Of a DNA stretch of 10,550 nucleotides, positions 1 through 7,500 are shown piece after piece. The position numbers and the translations under genes are program-made. The number at the start of each line of letters is the position of its first letter. Position 1 is the stretch's first letter. Origin of the DNA: Chlamydiota bacterium (lineage in GTDB: Bacteria > Chlamydiota > Chlamydiia > Chlamydiales > Rhabdochlamydiaceae); contig JAHFTN010000051.1 of assembly GCA_023269365.1 (NCBI GenBank), positions 1-10,550 of the forward strand. The letters run 5' to 3'. The notes below the pieces were generated by a model, which was given only the letters and a program-made list of their open reading frames with translations, did not search any database and was not told the DNA's origin.

Positions 1-2107
1 TAGCTGTGCCCAGGGTGAGTGTGCGAGAGGCATCGATGATGACAGCTCCCGAACCGGTCATGTCCCCAATAGTTTGTGAAGCTACAGAAATTTGTAATGT
101 TCCAGAACTCCCTATAGAGACATTTTTCCCATTGGGCAAAGCATTTGCAATCCCCGTCTGTACTGTTCCTGTCGTAATCGTTGTTCCTGAATCATACGTA
201 TTAGCCCCACCGAGGATCAATGTCCCTACGCCCGTCTTGGTGAAGGACCCCCCCACTCCAGATAGGACTCCGCTTAAAGTACTCGACCCCGCAGAAGAAA
301 CATCGATCGTCTCAGCTCCTCCAAAGACAACTCCATTGGAAACCGTTAGCCCTGGAGTTAAACTCAACACTGTAGCATCTGCCATCGTAAGAGATGCTGA
401 CCCAAGGGCGTTGTTACTCGCTAAGGCAAGGGTTCCCAAACTTAGCGTCGTGCCGGTATTATAAGTATTTATTCCAGATAGGGAAAGAGTCCCCGCCCCT
501 GTTTTTGTAAAAGAGCCCCCTACCCCAGAGAGGATCCCACTCAACGTTGAGCTGCTACTTGTGCCGACAACAAGGGTTTCAGCTCCGGCAAAAGCGACCT
601 TATTTACGACTGTTAGGGCATCTCCCAAGGCGAATGTGGCGCCCGCTGCCATACTCAGCGTTCCAGCTCCTAAGGCACTGCTGTGAGTGACTGCCAACGT
701 CCCTGCATTCAGCGAGGTCCCAGCTGTATAAGTGTTAGTTCCCGTTAAAGACAAAGTGTTGCTTCCCGTTTTCGTGAGAACAGCGAACCCTCCATCGGAG
801 ATGACTCCAGAGAGAGTGCCAGAAGCGGTTGTGACATCGACGATGGCTCCTGTTGTGAGCAGGCTGAGGGGATTAACAGCGGTGACAGCAGATGTAAATG
901 CAAGAGTGGTCCCCGCTGTCATGGTCAAGGTGTTAGTCCCCAAAGCTGTTGCATTGCCTAAGCCTATAGTTCCAACTTGAAGCAAGGTCCCTGCTGTATA
1001 GGTGTTAGCCCCAGAGAGTGTCAGCGTTCCACTTCCTACCTTAATAAGACCCCCTGCGCTACTTATTGTCCCTGAAAATGTAGTTGAATTTGCTGTCCCA
1101 AGAGTGAGTGTAAGAGCGGTATCTAAAACAACACTACCAGACCCTGAAAGATCCCCCACAGTTTGAGAAGCGACAGAAATTTGCAAAGCTCCTGGGCTTG
1201 TAACCGTTATGTTTCCTGTAGAAGGCAATGCACTGGCAACCCCTGTAACCACATTCCCTGAGTTGATAATTGTGTCTGTATAAGTATTAGAGGCAGTTAA
1301 TGTTAAAGTATTTGTACTGATGCCAGTGACGGTAAGAGCTGAACCACTAATGACTCCAGAAAAAGTCCCCGAGAATCCCGAGACATCGATATTGGCCCCA
1401 GGAGCAGATAAAGTGGTTGCATTGGGCACTGTTTTTGCAGCAGCAAACTTCAGAGTCGTCCCCGCAGACATCGCTAATGAACCCGTTCCTAAACATGTGT
1501 TTGATCCTATAGCAATCGTTCCTTCATTAAGCGTTGTGCCTCCTGAATAGGTGTTTGTTCCCGACATCCCTAGCGTTCCTGGCCCTATTTTTATAAGACC
1601 CCCAGATCCAGATCCAGATACAGTCGCCGTGAATTGCAATCCAATCGGAGCAGAGCTGCTGCTGACACTAACATTCATCGACGCTCCGACAAAGCTAACT
1701 CGTGTATTAATGGTTGCCGTCCCTACAGAACCATTAAAAGTGATGCCACCTCCTGTTACTCGCAGCGAAGTGTTTCCTCCTGATGATGAATTAGAAATGA
1801 AAGAAGAATCTCCAAGAGTGAGCGCGGTAGTTGTTGCTCCTTGAATAAAAAGAGATCTCGCGCCGCTCACCGTCAGCGTTGCTGCGCTTAGAGTAACCGT
1901 CTTTACAGATAGAGTAGTTACTGCTGAATCTGTAGCATTTAAAACGATCGCATCATCAGCAGCGCCGGGAAACGTGGCCCCTCCATCGCTACTTGTCCAA
2001 TGTAGACTGGAATTCCAAAGGGTCCCAGTAGATGTTGTCGTATAAGTGAATCCCGTTAAAAGCAATAAGGATGGCACGATTAATAAATCAATTGTTTTTT
2101 TATGCAC
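1..2107 (-). CDS. Autotransporter-type surface protein with passenger beta-strand repeats, N-terminal 702 residues (runs off the left edge)
   Basis: I translated the minus strand from a GTG at 2105-2107; the frame stays open to base 1, so 702 codons are visible and the C-terminus, where a beta-barrel would lie, is missing. The first 20 residues, MHKKTIDLLIVPSLLLLTGF, form a classic Sec signal peptide (basic start, hydrophobic core). The rest is rich in Gly, Thr, Ser, Ala and Leu with no long hydrophobic segment. Six copies of a G-T-L-x-L-x-G-x-N-T-Y-x-x-G-T motif, the hallmark of the autotransporter-associated beta-strand repeat family, centre near residues 187, 276, 370, 460, 549 and 638. 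The expected fold is a secreted beta-helix displayed on the outer membrane; adhesion is possible but unproven. GTG is chosen because an in-frame TGA lies nine codons upstream, the signal peptide starts there, and a purine-rich GAGAGAAG precedes it. The start overlaps the end of rmuC by 28 bases, suggesting translational coupling. Confidence 0.85.
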   Translation of the reverse strand, partial: MHKKTIDLLIVPSLLLLTGFTYTTTSTGTLWNSSLHWTSSDGGATFPGAADDAIVLNATDSAVTTLSVKTVTLSAATLTVSGARSLFIQGATTTALTLGDSSFISNSSSGGNTSLRVTGGGITFNGSVGTATINTRVSFVGASMNVSVSSSSAPIGLQFTATVSGSGSGGLIKIGPGTLGMSGTNTYSGGTTLNEGTIAIGSNTCLGTGSLAMSAGTTLKFAAAKTVPNATTLSAPGANIDVSGFSGTFSGVISGSALTVTGISTNTLTLTASNTYTDTIINSGNVVTGVASALPSTGNITVTSPGALQISVASQTVGDLSGSGSVVLDTALTLTLGTANSTTFSGTISSAGGLIKVGSGTLTLSGANTYTAGTLLQVGTIGLGNATALGTNTLTMTAGTTLAFTSAVTAVNPLSLLTTGAIVDVTTASGTLSGVISDGGFAVLTKTGSNTLSLTGTNTYTAGTSLNAGTLAVTHSSALGAGTLSMAAGATFALGDALTVVNKVAFAGAETLVVGTSSSSTLSGILSGVGGSFTKTGAGTLSLSGINTYNTGTTLSLGTLALASNNALGSASLTMADATVLSLTPGLTVSNGVVFGGAETIDVSSAGSSTLSGVLSGVGGSFTKTGVGTLILGGANTYDSGTTITTGTVQTGIANALPNGKNVSIGSSGTLQISVASQTIGDMTGSGAVIIDASRTLTLGTA
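181..1580 (-). repeat. Six passenger repeat modules with a period of about 89 residues
   Basis: The Tyr codon of the N-T-Y motif falls at 1547, 1280, 998, 728, 461 and 194 (lowest base of each codon). The spacings are 267, 282, 270, 267 and 267 bases, that is 89, 94, 90, 89 and 89 residues. The linkers come in at least two types. The segments after the 1280 and 194 copies share LQISVASQT followed by a G-D-(L/M)-(S/T)-G-S-G pattern. The other copies are followed by a (L/S)-(T/A/S)-M-x-A-type segment. This is protein-level repetition within one gene, not a separate DNA element. Confidence 0.85.
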
Positions 2108-3438
2108 AAATCTTCTCTCAATGGCATTGTTTCATTAATCGATAATTTAGAAGAAATAGGATCTAAGAGCTCACGGGTCATTTTATCGATACATTCTGGC
2201 TCTTCAATCTCAACCTGAGAGGAGACAATCCCGATCTCTTTAAATTTGCGCGCGGTGACAAGCACTCGCGTTTCCAAAGAACCTATCCCCTTATTGTAAG
2301 AATCTACAGCGGAAGAGAGACTCCTGCCCATTTTTAAAAAATGGGAATTCATGTCGCTAATCCGTTTATAGAGATCTTGCCCAAGCTCATGAAGCTTTTC
2401 GACATGACGACTTAAATTCTCTTGTTTCCAACCGTATGACACCGCCCTTAGAAGAGCGATGAGTGTCGTGGGAGTTGCGATAATGACATTGTTCTCTGCT
2501 CCCACTTCAATTAAAGAAGGATCCGATTCGAGCGCAGCGCTAAAGAATGTCTCCGCAGGAAGGAATAGGACGACAAATTCTGGAGTCGGCAGAAACCGTT
2601 CCCAGTACGCTTTTTTACTCAATGCCATCACATGGGTACGCACCTGCCTCGCATGACTAAGGAAAGCTTGGGATCTCACCTCATCACTTTCTGCATGGAT
2701 CGCTTCGAGATAGGCCTCTAGAGGTACTTTCGCATCGATGACTACTTGCCTGCCTCCTGGAAGTTTTACGATGAGATCGGGCCTTTGTCTCTCTTCTTGA
2801 GATTGCTCAAAAAAATCGCAGTGGTTGAGCATCCCGGCAAGTTCCACAACTCTACGAAGCTGGATCTCTCCCCAACGCCCTCGAGCAAGAGGGGTGCGCA
2901 GCGCTTTTACGAGGTTAGAGGTCTCATTCTTAAGCTGCTTTTCACTCTCAAAAAGAGCGCGCATCTGCTCTTTAATCGATTCTTGATCCCCTTTTCTCTC
3001 CTTCTCAATCTGCCGTATCCCCGTATCGAGCTTTTGTAAAGACTCTTTCATCGGCGCAATCATCTCAGTAATTGCCACTTGCCTCTTATCTAAATCCCCC
3101 TTAGCTCCTTCTTGAAATTTTTCTAACGAAGCCTTTGCCAAATCGAGAAAAGAGCGGTTGTTCTTTTCTAAAGCCTCCGAAGAGAGAGCGCTGAAGGCGT
3201 TTTTAAATTGGGCTTCTGCCTGTTGGAGAAGTTGGACTTTTTCATCGAGGATCAATGTTTGCGTATAGAGAGAGGAACACTGCTGTTCTTTGTGTACAAG
3301 AAGCCCTTCTAAGTGAGGGATTTTTTGGTTTATCTCTTGAGAAAATGATAACTTAAGAGCTAGCTCCTTTGCCTTATCTCTCTCCCTCATCCATAATATG
3401 ACGCCAAGAAGAGTCGTTCCACACGCCACCCAAAACAT
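2080..3438 (-). CDS. rmuC: RmuC family protein (predicted DNA recombination limiting factor)
   Basis: The 452-residue protein opens with one hydrophobic segment (about residues 2-17), probably a membrane anchor. A long charged Glu/Lys/Gln-rich region predicted to be coiled coil (about 22-175) follows, then the RmuC domain (about 178-410). Family motifs are visible: RGRWGE at 186-191, followed by a Q-L-R-R-V-V-E-L-A-G-M stretch; RPD with Asp221; and the I-D-A-K motif with Asp235 and Lys237. The spacing resembles a PD-(D/E)xK nuclease core. P-T-T-L-I-A-L-L and G-W-K-Q-E follow further on. In E. coli, RmuC limits recombination at inverted repeats; the exact reaction is not settled. ATG at 3438 lies three bases past the pssA stop, with AGAGGA in the end of pssA as ribosome binding site. 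The same pairing occurs in Chlamydia. The 3' end overlaps the start of the autotransporter gene. Confidence 0.93.
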   Translation of the reverse strand: MFWVACGTTLLGVILWMRERDKAKELALKLSFSQEINQKIPHLEGLLVHKEQQCSSLYTQTLILDEKVQLLQQAEAQFKNAFSALSSEALEKNNRSFLDLAKASLEKFQEGAKGDLDKRQVAITEMIAPMKESLQKLDTGIRQIEKERKGDQESIKEQMRALFESEKQLKNETSNLVKALRTPLARGRWGEIQLRRVVELAGMLNHCDFFEQSQEERQRPDLIVKLPGGRQVVIDAKVPLEAYLEAIHAESDEVRSQAFLSHARQVRTHVMALSKKAYWERFLPTPEFVVLFLPAETFFSAALESDPSLIEVGAENNVIIATPTTLIALLRAVSYGWKQENLSRHVEKLHELGQDLYKRISDMNSHFLKMGRSLSSAVDSYNKGIGSLETRVLVTARKFKEIGIVSSQVEIEEPECIDKMTRELLDPISSKLSINETMPLREDLCIKKQLIY

Positions 3439-3441
3439 CTG

Positions 3442-4275
3442 CTATTCATCCTCTTGATCAGGTTCATAATCTTCTAGCGTCCTGGATTTCTTTCCCGCAA
3501 TCAAACGGATGAGCGATAAGACCCAAGCGACGAGAATATAACCCCATGTCACAATAAACAACATCTGAGGCAAGAAATACAGCACCCCATAAATGATAAA
3601 TATAGCAAGAATCACGGTGAGAAAGACGAGCAAAAAAGAGGGAAGACGCACGTGAAGTGCCTTGGCGCTAGGAAACTTCCAACGGCTCACCATAAAATAG
3701 CCGAGCAGAATCATCACAGAAGAAAGCGTAATTGCCTTTGTCTCAAGAGAACAAGTAAAAAGCATTTCAAATAAAGGGGAAGAAAAGAGGAGATTGACAG
3801 ACACCGCCGCAAGAGCCGCTGCCGGGATCGGAAGACCTGTGAAGTGTTTTTTCTGCTCTGTCAGCAGATCTGTATCCCCCTTGGCTTCCTTTTTTTTCAC
3901 GTTGTAGCGCACCAACCGAAGCACTCCGCAAAGGGAATAGAGCATACAGCCAAGCATGGCATAGAAAGAAAGCCCAGAACCCGGTTCCAAAGAAAGGGAT
4001 TTAAGGAGGAGGACGGAGGGCGCAACACCAAAAGAGACGGCATCTGCTAAAGAATCAAAAACCATCCCGAATTCACTCTCTGCACGAATCGCTCTTGCTA
4101 CAGCGCCATCGAGAAGATCTGCAAAAGCCGATACAAGCAAAAGGAGGGCGCAGACATTGAGAACTCCAAATAACCCAGGGCCCGCTTCCACCATGTTCAC
4201 TTTAAAAATCACAAAAAGACCACAAGAAAGTGCAAATGCAGTGATCATATTGGGGATCAAATAAATCTGTCTCAT
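3442..4275 (-). CDS. pssA: CDP-diacylglycerol-serine O-phosphatidyltransferase (phosphatidylserine synthase)
   Basis: This integral membrane enzyme joins CDP-diacylglycerol and L-serine to give phosphatidylserine, the precursor of phosphatidylethanolamine. The CDP-alcohol phosphotransferase signature D-x2-D-G-x2-A-R-x8-G-x3-D-x3-D is complete: Asp53, Asp56, Gly57, Ala60, Arg61, Gly70, Asp74 and Asp78 of the 277-residue product. Several hydrophobic segments (near 6-25, 40-52, 80-105 and 165-260) fit the multi-span family fold, and the C-terminus is a short acidic tail. I chose ATG at 4275 because ATAAGGA sits five bases upstream and because the I-P-N-(M/L)-I-T motif lies about eight residues from the start in this family. 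A longer frame opens at 4365, but its extra 30 codons run through a perfect inverted repeat and look like leader. The gene probably heads an operon with rmuC and the autotransporter gene and is divergent from nrdA. Confidence 0.93.
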   Translation of the reverse strand: MRQIYLIPNMITAFALSCGLFVIFKVNMVEAGPGLFGVLNVCALLLLVSAFADLLDGAVARAIRAESEFGMVFDSLADAVSFGVAPSVLLLKSLSLEPGSGLSFYAMLGCMLYSLCGVLRLVRYNVKKKEAKGDTDLLTEQKKHFTGLPIPAAALAAVSVNLLFSSPLFEMLFTCSLETKAITLSSVMILLGYFMVSRWKFPSAKALHVRLPSFLLVFLTVILAIFIIYGVLYFLPQMLFIVTWGYILVAWVLSLIRLIAGKKSRTLEDYEPDQEDE

Positions 4276-4300
4276 AACTTTCCTTATGTCTTCCTTTTTT

Positions 4301-4350
4301 GCGGCAGCTTCACGTCTAAAGCTTAGAAGTTTTAGACGTGAAGCTGCCGC
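4301..4350. repeat. Perfect 20-bp inverted repeat in the pssA leader
   Basis: Arm gcggcagcttcacgtctaaa at 4301-4320 is matched exactly by its reverse complement at 4331-4350. The ten-base spacer can pair further (CTT with AAG), so almost the whole 50 bases is palindromic. It lies 25 bases upstream of the chosen pssA start and would form a very stable hairpin in a pssA leader RNA. It has no T-run on the downstream side in either direction that would make it a clear terminator. Confidence 0.9.
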
Positions 4351-4371
4351 CATCAATGAATACAAATCTAG

Positions 4372-4377
4372 ACTGTA
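4372..4377 (-). promoter_or_regulatory. Possible extended -10 element for pssA
   Basis: On the minus strand TGATACAGT contains a TG-x-TACAGT extended -10 form, which would place the RNA start near 4365 and the 4301-4350 hairpin inside an untranslated leader of about 90 bases. There is no well-spaced -35 hexamer (TTGGTG is about 21 bases away), so this is a weak call. Confidence 0.25.
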
Positions 4378-4395
4378 TCAAAAGCAGGCGGATTT

Positions 4396-4437
4396 TTACA
4401 CCAAAAAAAAACGGAGAAGCTTTTCTAATTCCTTCAT
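4396..4437 (-). CDS. Possible 13-residue leader peptide upstream of pssA
   Basis: A minus-strand ATG at 4437 preceded by AAGAGG with a six-base spacer opens a 13-codon frame, MKELEKLLRFFLV, ending in TAA at 4396. It contains a run of nine T. The ribosome binding site is as good as that of the real genes nearby, but the frame is so short that chance is a fair explanation, and no promoter upstream is clear. If transcribed it would be a leader peptide ahead of pssA. Confidence 0.18.
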   Translation of the reverse strand: MKELEKLLRFFLV

Positions 4438-4488
4438 TTTTTGCCTCTTATGATTTGTAAAAAAATATTTTAAAGCGACTGCGTTTTT

Positions 4489-4516
4489 TTGTGGACAATT
4501 AGCATTCAGCTACAAT
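4489..4516 (+). promoter_or_regulatory. Sigma70-like promoter of nrdAB
   Basis: TTGTGG (4489-4494) and TACAAT (4511-4516) are separated by 16 bases and preceded by an A/T-rich stretch (4455-4475). The -10 hexamer lies inside the first candidate NrdR box, as expected for a repressor that blocks polymerase. The predicted RNA start is near 4523, giving a leader of about 70 bases. Confidence 0.55.
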
Positions 4517-4525
4517 ATATAGTGT
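4510..4525 (+). promoter_or_regulatory. NrdR box 1 (candidate)
   Basis: CTACAATATATAGTGT matches the NrdR consensus ACACWATATATWGTGT at 14 of 16 positions, including the central C-W-A...T-W-G core. NrdR is the ATP/dATP-sensing repressor of ribonucleotide reductase genes, and a chlamydial ortholog is known. The site overlaps the -10 hexamer. Confidence 0.65.
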
Positions 4526-4541
4526 GTACAGAAAGGCAAAG

Positions 4542-4557
4542 CCACAAGATGTGGTAT
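4542..4557 (+). promoter_or_regulatory. NrdR box 2 (candidate, weaker)
   Basis: CCACAAGATGTGGTAT matches the NrdR consensus at 11 of 16 positions. Its start lies exactly 32 bases after box 1, about three helical turns. NrdR sites usually come as such phased pairs, which is the main support for this weaker site. Confidence 0.5.
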
Positions 4558-4578
4558 CTAGAGCTCTACCTTAATAAT

Positions 4579-4583
4579 AGGAG
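4579..4583 (+). promoter_or_regulatory. Ribosome binding site deciding the nrdA start
   Basis: AGGAG at 4579-4583 is followed by a ten-base spacer and ATG at 4594. The in-frame ATG at 4489 has no such site and lies in the promoter itself, so the longer reading is not credible. Confidence 0.75.
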
Positions 4584-4593
4584 ATATAAATTC

Positions 4594-7500
4594 ATGGCGC
4601 GCAAAAACCCCTCTACTCCCTCCCTCTCCACAGCAGAGATTTCCTCTGCTGTCAAAACAGAACAAAATATCGTACAAAAAATGCAGCGCTTCACTGTAGT
4701 GAAACGCAACGGAAGCCTTGTCCCTTTTCGACAAGAGAGGATCATTCATGCTCTAGAATTTGCCTTCAGAGACACTAGAAAAATCTCCAAAGAGCAGCCG
4801 CTCACTGAGGATCTCATCCAGACGATTGAAGAAATCACAGACCTCGTCTTAACAGATCTATATAGGCTGATTTCCAAAGGAGCATCTCTCACCGTAGAAG
4901 GGATTCAAGATCAGGTAGAGATCTGTTTGATGAAAGCGGGGCATCACGACGTCGCAAGAGACTACATCATCTATAGAGATCAACATAAGGCAGTGAGAGA
5001 AGATTCCCCTCTTAATTTGAAAGTAATCCGCTCCGATGGCTCCACCGTCCGCTTTAATCCGATGAAAATTGCAGCGGCCATTGAAGAGGCTTTTTTACGC
5101 ACGCAACAAGAAGAGGGGCCTGTTGGGGAGGGGGCTGTCGATTCGATCAATGTGCTCACTCAAAAAGTGGTGGCTCGCATCGTCTCTGTAGCAAAAAACA
5201 AGATGCCGCTTACCTCCTCTTTAATCGATGATGAAACAGAAGAGCTTCTTATGAAGGAAGGGTTTTTTAGCGTGGCTAAAAAATTCATTCTCCACAGAGC
5301 CTCTCTTGAAGGAGAGATCCTTCCGGCAATACAAGAACTTCCGACCCAAGAGGCGCGCCATTTCTCTATTGTCGATGATAAAGGGTCCACGCGTAAACTT
5401 ACAGACACCCAGTTACTCAATCGCTTGAAATTTGCCTGCCGAGGCTTAGAAAGCCTAACCTCTTCTGAAGAGTTATTAGAATCTGTGATCTCCAACTTCT
5501 ACGAGGGGATCAAAGAGAGTGAAGTGGACCTTGCGACCATCATGGCTGCGCGCGCTAAGATTGAAGTGGAGCCGGCTTATTCCCAGATCGCCTCTCGCCT
5601 GCTCTTAGATGTCCTATATAGGGAAGCTATGGGGATCGCCGCTTCCGATCCTTCTCTAGAGTCGATCCACCGCAACTACTTTAAAAAATACATCAAACAT
5701 GCGATCCAAGTAGGGCGTGTCAGCCCTGAACTTTTGAACTTCGATCTCGACAAGCTAGCAAAGACGATGCAGATCCAGAGGGATGATCAGTTTTCCTACC
5801 TGGGGCTACAAACCCTCTATGACCGCTACTTCTTGCACCACGAACAGCGCCGCATCGAGACACCCCAGGTCTTCTGGATGCGCGTCGCTATGGGGCTTGC
5901 TCTAAATGAGAAAGAAAAGCGTAATGAAAAAGCAATCGAGTTCTATCACCTCCTTTCCCAGTTCCTCTTCTGCTCTGGAACACCTACCCTATTTAACTCG
6001 GGGACAAACCACTCGCAGCTCAGCTCCTGCTACCTCTCCACCATCATGGATGACCTCTCCCACATCTTCAAGGTGGTCTCTGACGATGCACAACTCTCCA
6101 AATGGGCAGGCGGGATCGGCAACGACTGGACGAACGTGCGAGCGACGGGCGCTACGATCAAGGGAACGAATGGAAAGAGCCAGGGGGTGATCCCCTTCCT
6201 AAAAGTGGCCAATGACACCGCTGTCGCTGTCAATCAGTGCTTTGATCCGGATACCCGCGTCTTTACAGCAACAGGCGTACAGCCGATTGCCAACGTCTCC
6301 GTTGGAGATTTAGTACTAGGGATTAGCGGTCAATACCATAAAGTCACGCGCAAATTTATCTATAATCAGCGCGATCCCATGGTAGCAGTCGACATTAAGC
6401 ATGCCATCGACCCTGTCCGTGTCACCACAGCGCACCCTTTCTATGCCATCCAAGGGGTTCCTATGGAACAAGCCAACAAACGCACTTTGGAGTGGCTCGC
6501 TAAAGGAAAAGTCAAATCCGCTTGGGTGGAAGCAAGTCAACTTAAGGCAGGCGACTATGTTGCCCAAGTGATCCCTAAAGAAGTGATCTCCGTTCCGGGA
6601 CTGACCGAAGAGGATGCCCTCCTTTATGGGATCCTACTTGGAGATGGTCATCTGAGTAAAGAAGGCGCACAATGGGGAGTTTCTGGAAACCCGAAAGCGG
6701 ATCAACACCTGACGTTTGTCAAACGTTATTTAGAGCAGCGTCACATTCATTTTTGGGAGACAAGCCGAGGCTCTACTTATGTACAGATCCACTGGGCCTC
6801 AGGGCGAGGGGCTGTGCGGGATGCGACCACAGGTCGGATCTGCTCAGCAGGAGCACCTACCCTGCCATTTGATTATGATGACATCTATGATAGCGAGCAT
6901 CAAAAACGGATCTCTCCTCGTTTAGCTCACTTGCCCAAACCGCAGGCACTTGCTTTACTGCAAGGATTGATTGAGACCGATGGGAACCTATCAAGAGGCA
7001 AGGAGATCACTTTCTGTAACTCCTCTCTCCATCTAGTGGAAGGAGTGCGCTACCAGTGTTTGCGCTTGTCTGTCCCCACCGCAGGCAATTGCAGAGTACG
7101 ACAAAATGATCACGTAGGCTTCAGATCGGATGGATCGGAAGCGATTTTCCAAGGGTCGAGCATTTCCTACGATCTTCGTATCCCCGCTTTCCCTGAGTTG
7201 GCAGAGAGATTGGGCTGTCCCGCTTTAACCAAACACAATTGGTTAGTGACTAAAGGGTTTGTCTGGAGCCGCGTGCGCTCTGTGACTCCCACGGAAAAGA
7301 CAGTAGCCGTCTGTGATTTTGAAGTAGAAGATGATGAATCCTATATGGTGACAGCAGGGCTTGCTCACAATGGAGGAAAACGTAAGGGGGCGATGTGCGC
7401 CTATCTAGAGACGTGGCACCTCGACGTGGAGGATTTTCTCGAATTGCGCAAAAATACGGGCGATGAGAGGCGGCGTACCCACGATATGAATACTGCCAAT

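Noticed and set aside
6..1844. Four plus-strand ORFs of 76-152 codons in the left part
   Set aside because: They are Pro/Val/Ala-rich antisense shadows of the repetitive autotransporter gene, whose minus-strand frame is open throughout with a signal peptide and family motifs.
4276..4365. Longer PssA starting at 4365
   Set aside because: The added 30 residues are encoded by the perfect inverted repeat, while ATG 4275 has its own ribosome binding site and fits the family N-terminus.
4489..4593. Upstream in-frame ATG giving a 1481-residue NrdA
   Set aside because: The extra 35 codons cover the promoter and NrdR boxes, and the ribosome binding site is in front of ATG 4594.
7312..7314. Cys359 of the intein as a class 3 (Trp-Cys-Thr) nucleophile that could explain the missing +1 residue
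   Set aside because: It is one position before the block F site used in class 3 inteins, which here is Asp360, and Cys1 is present, unlike in class 3.
6238..7371. Group I or group II intron instead of an intein
   Set aside because: The insertion is in frame over 378 codons with clear protein-splicing motifs at both ends, and codes up to both junctions.
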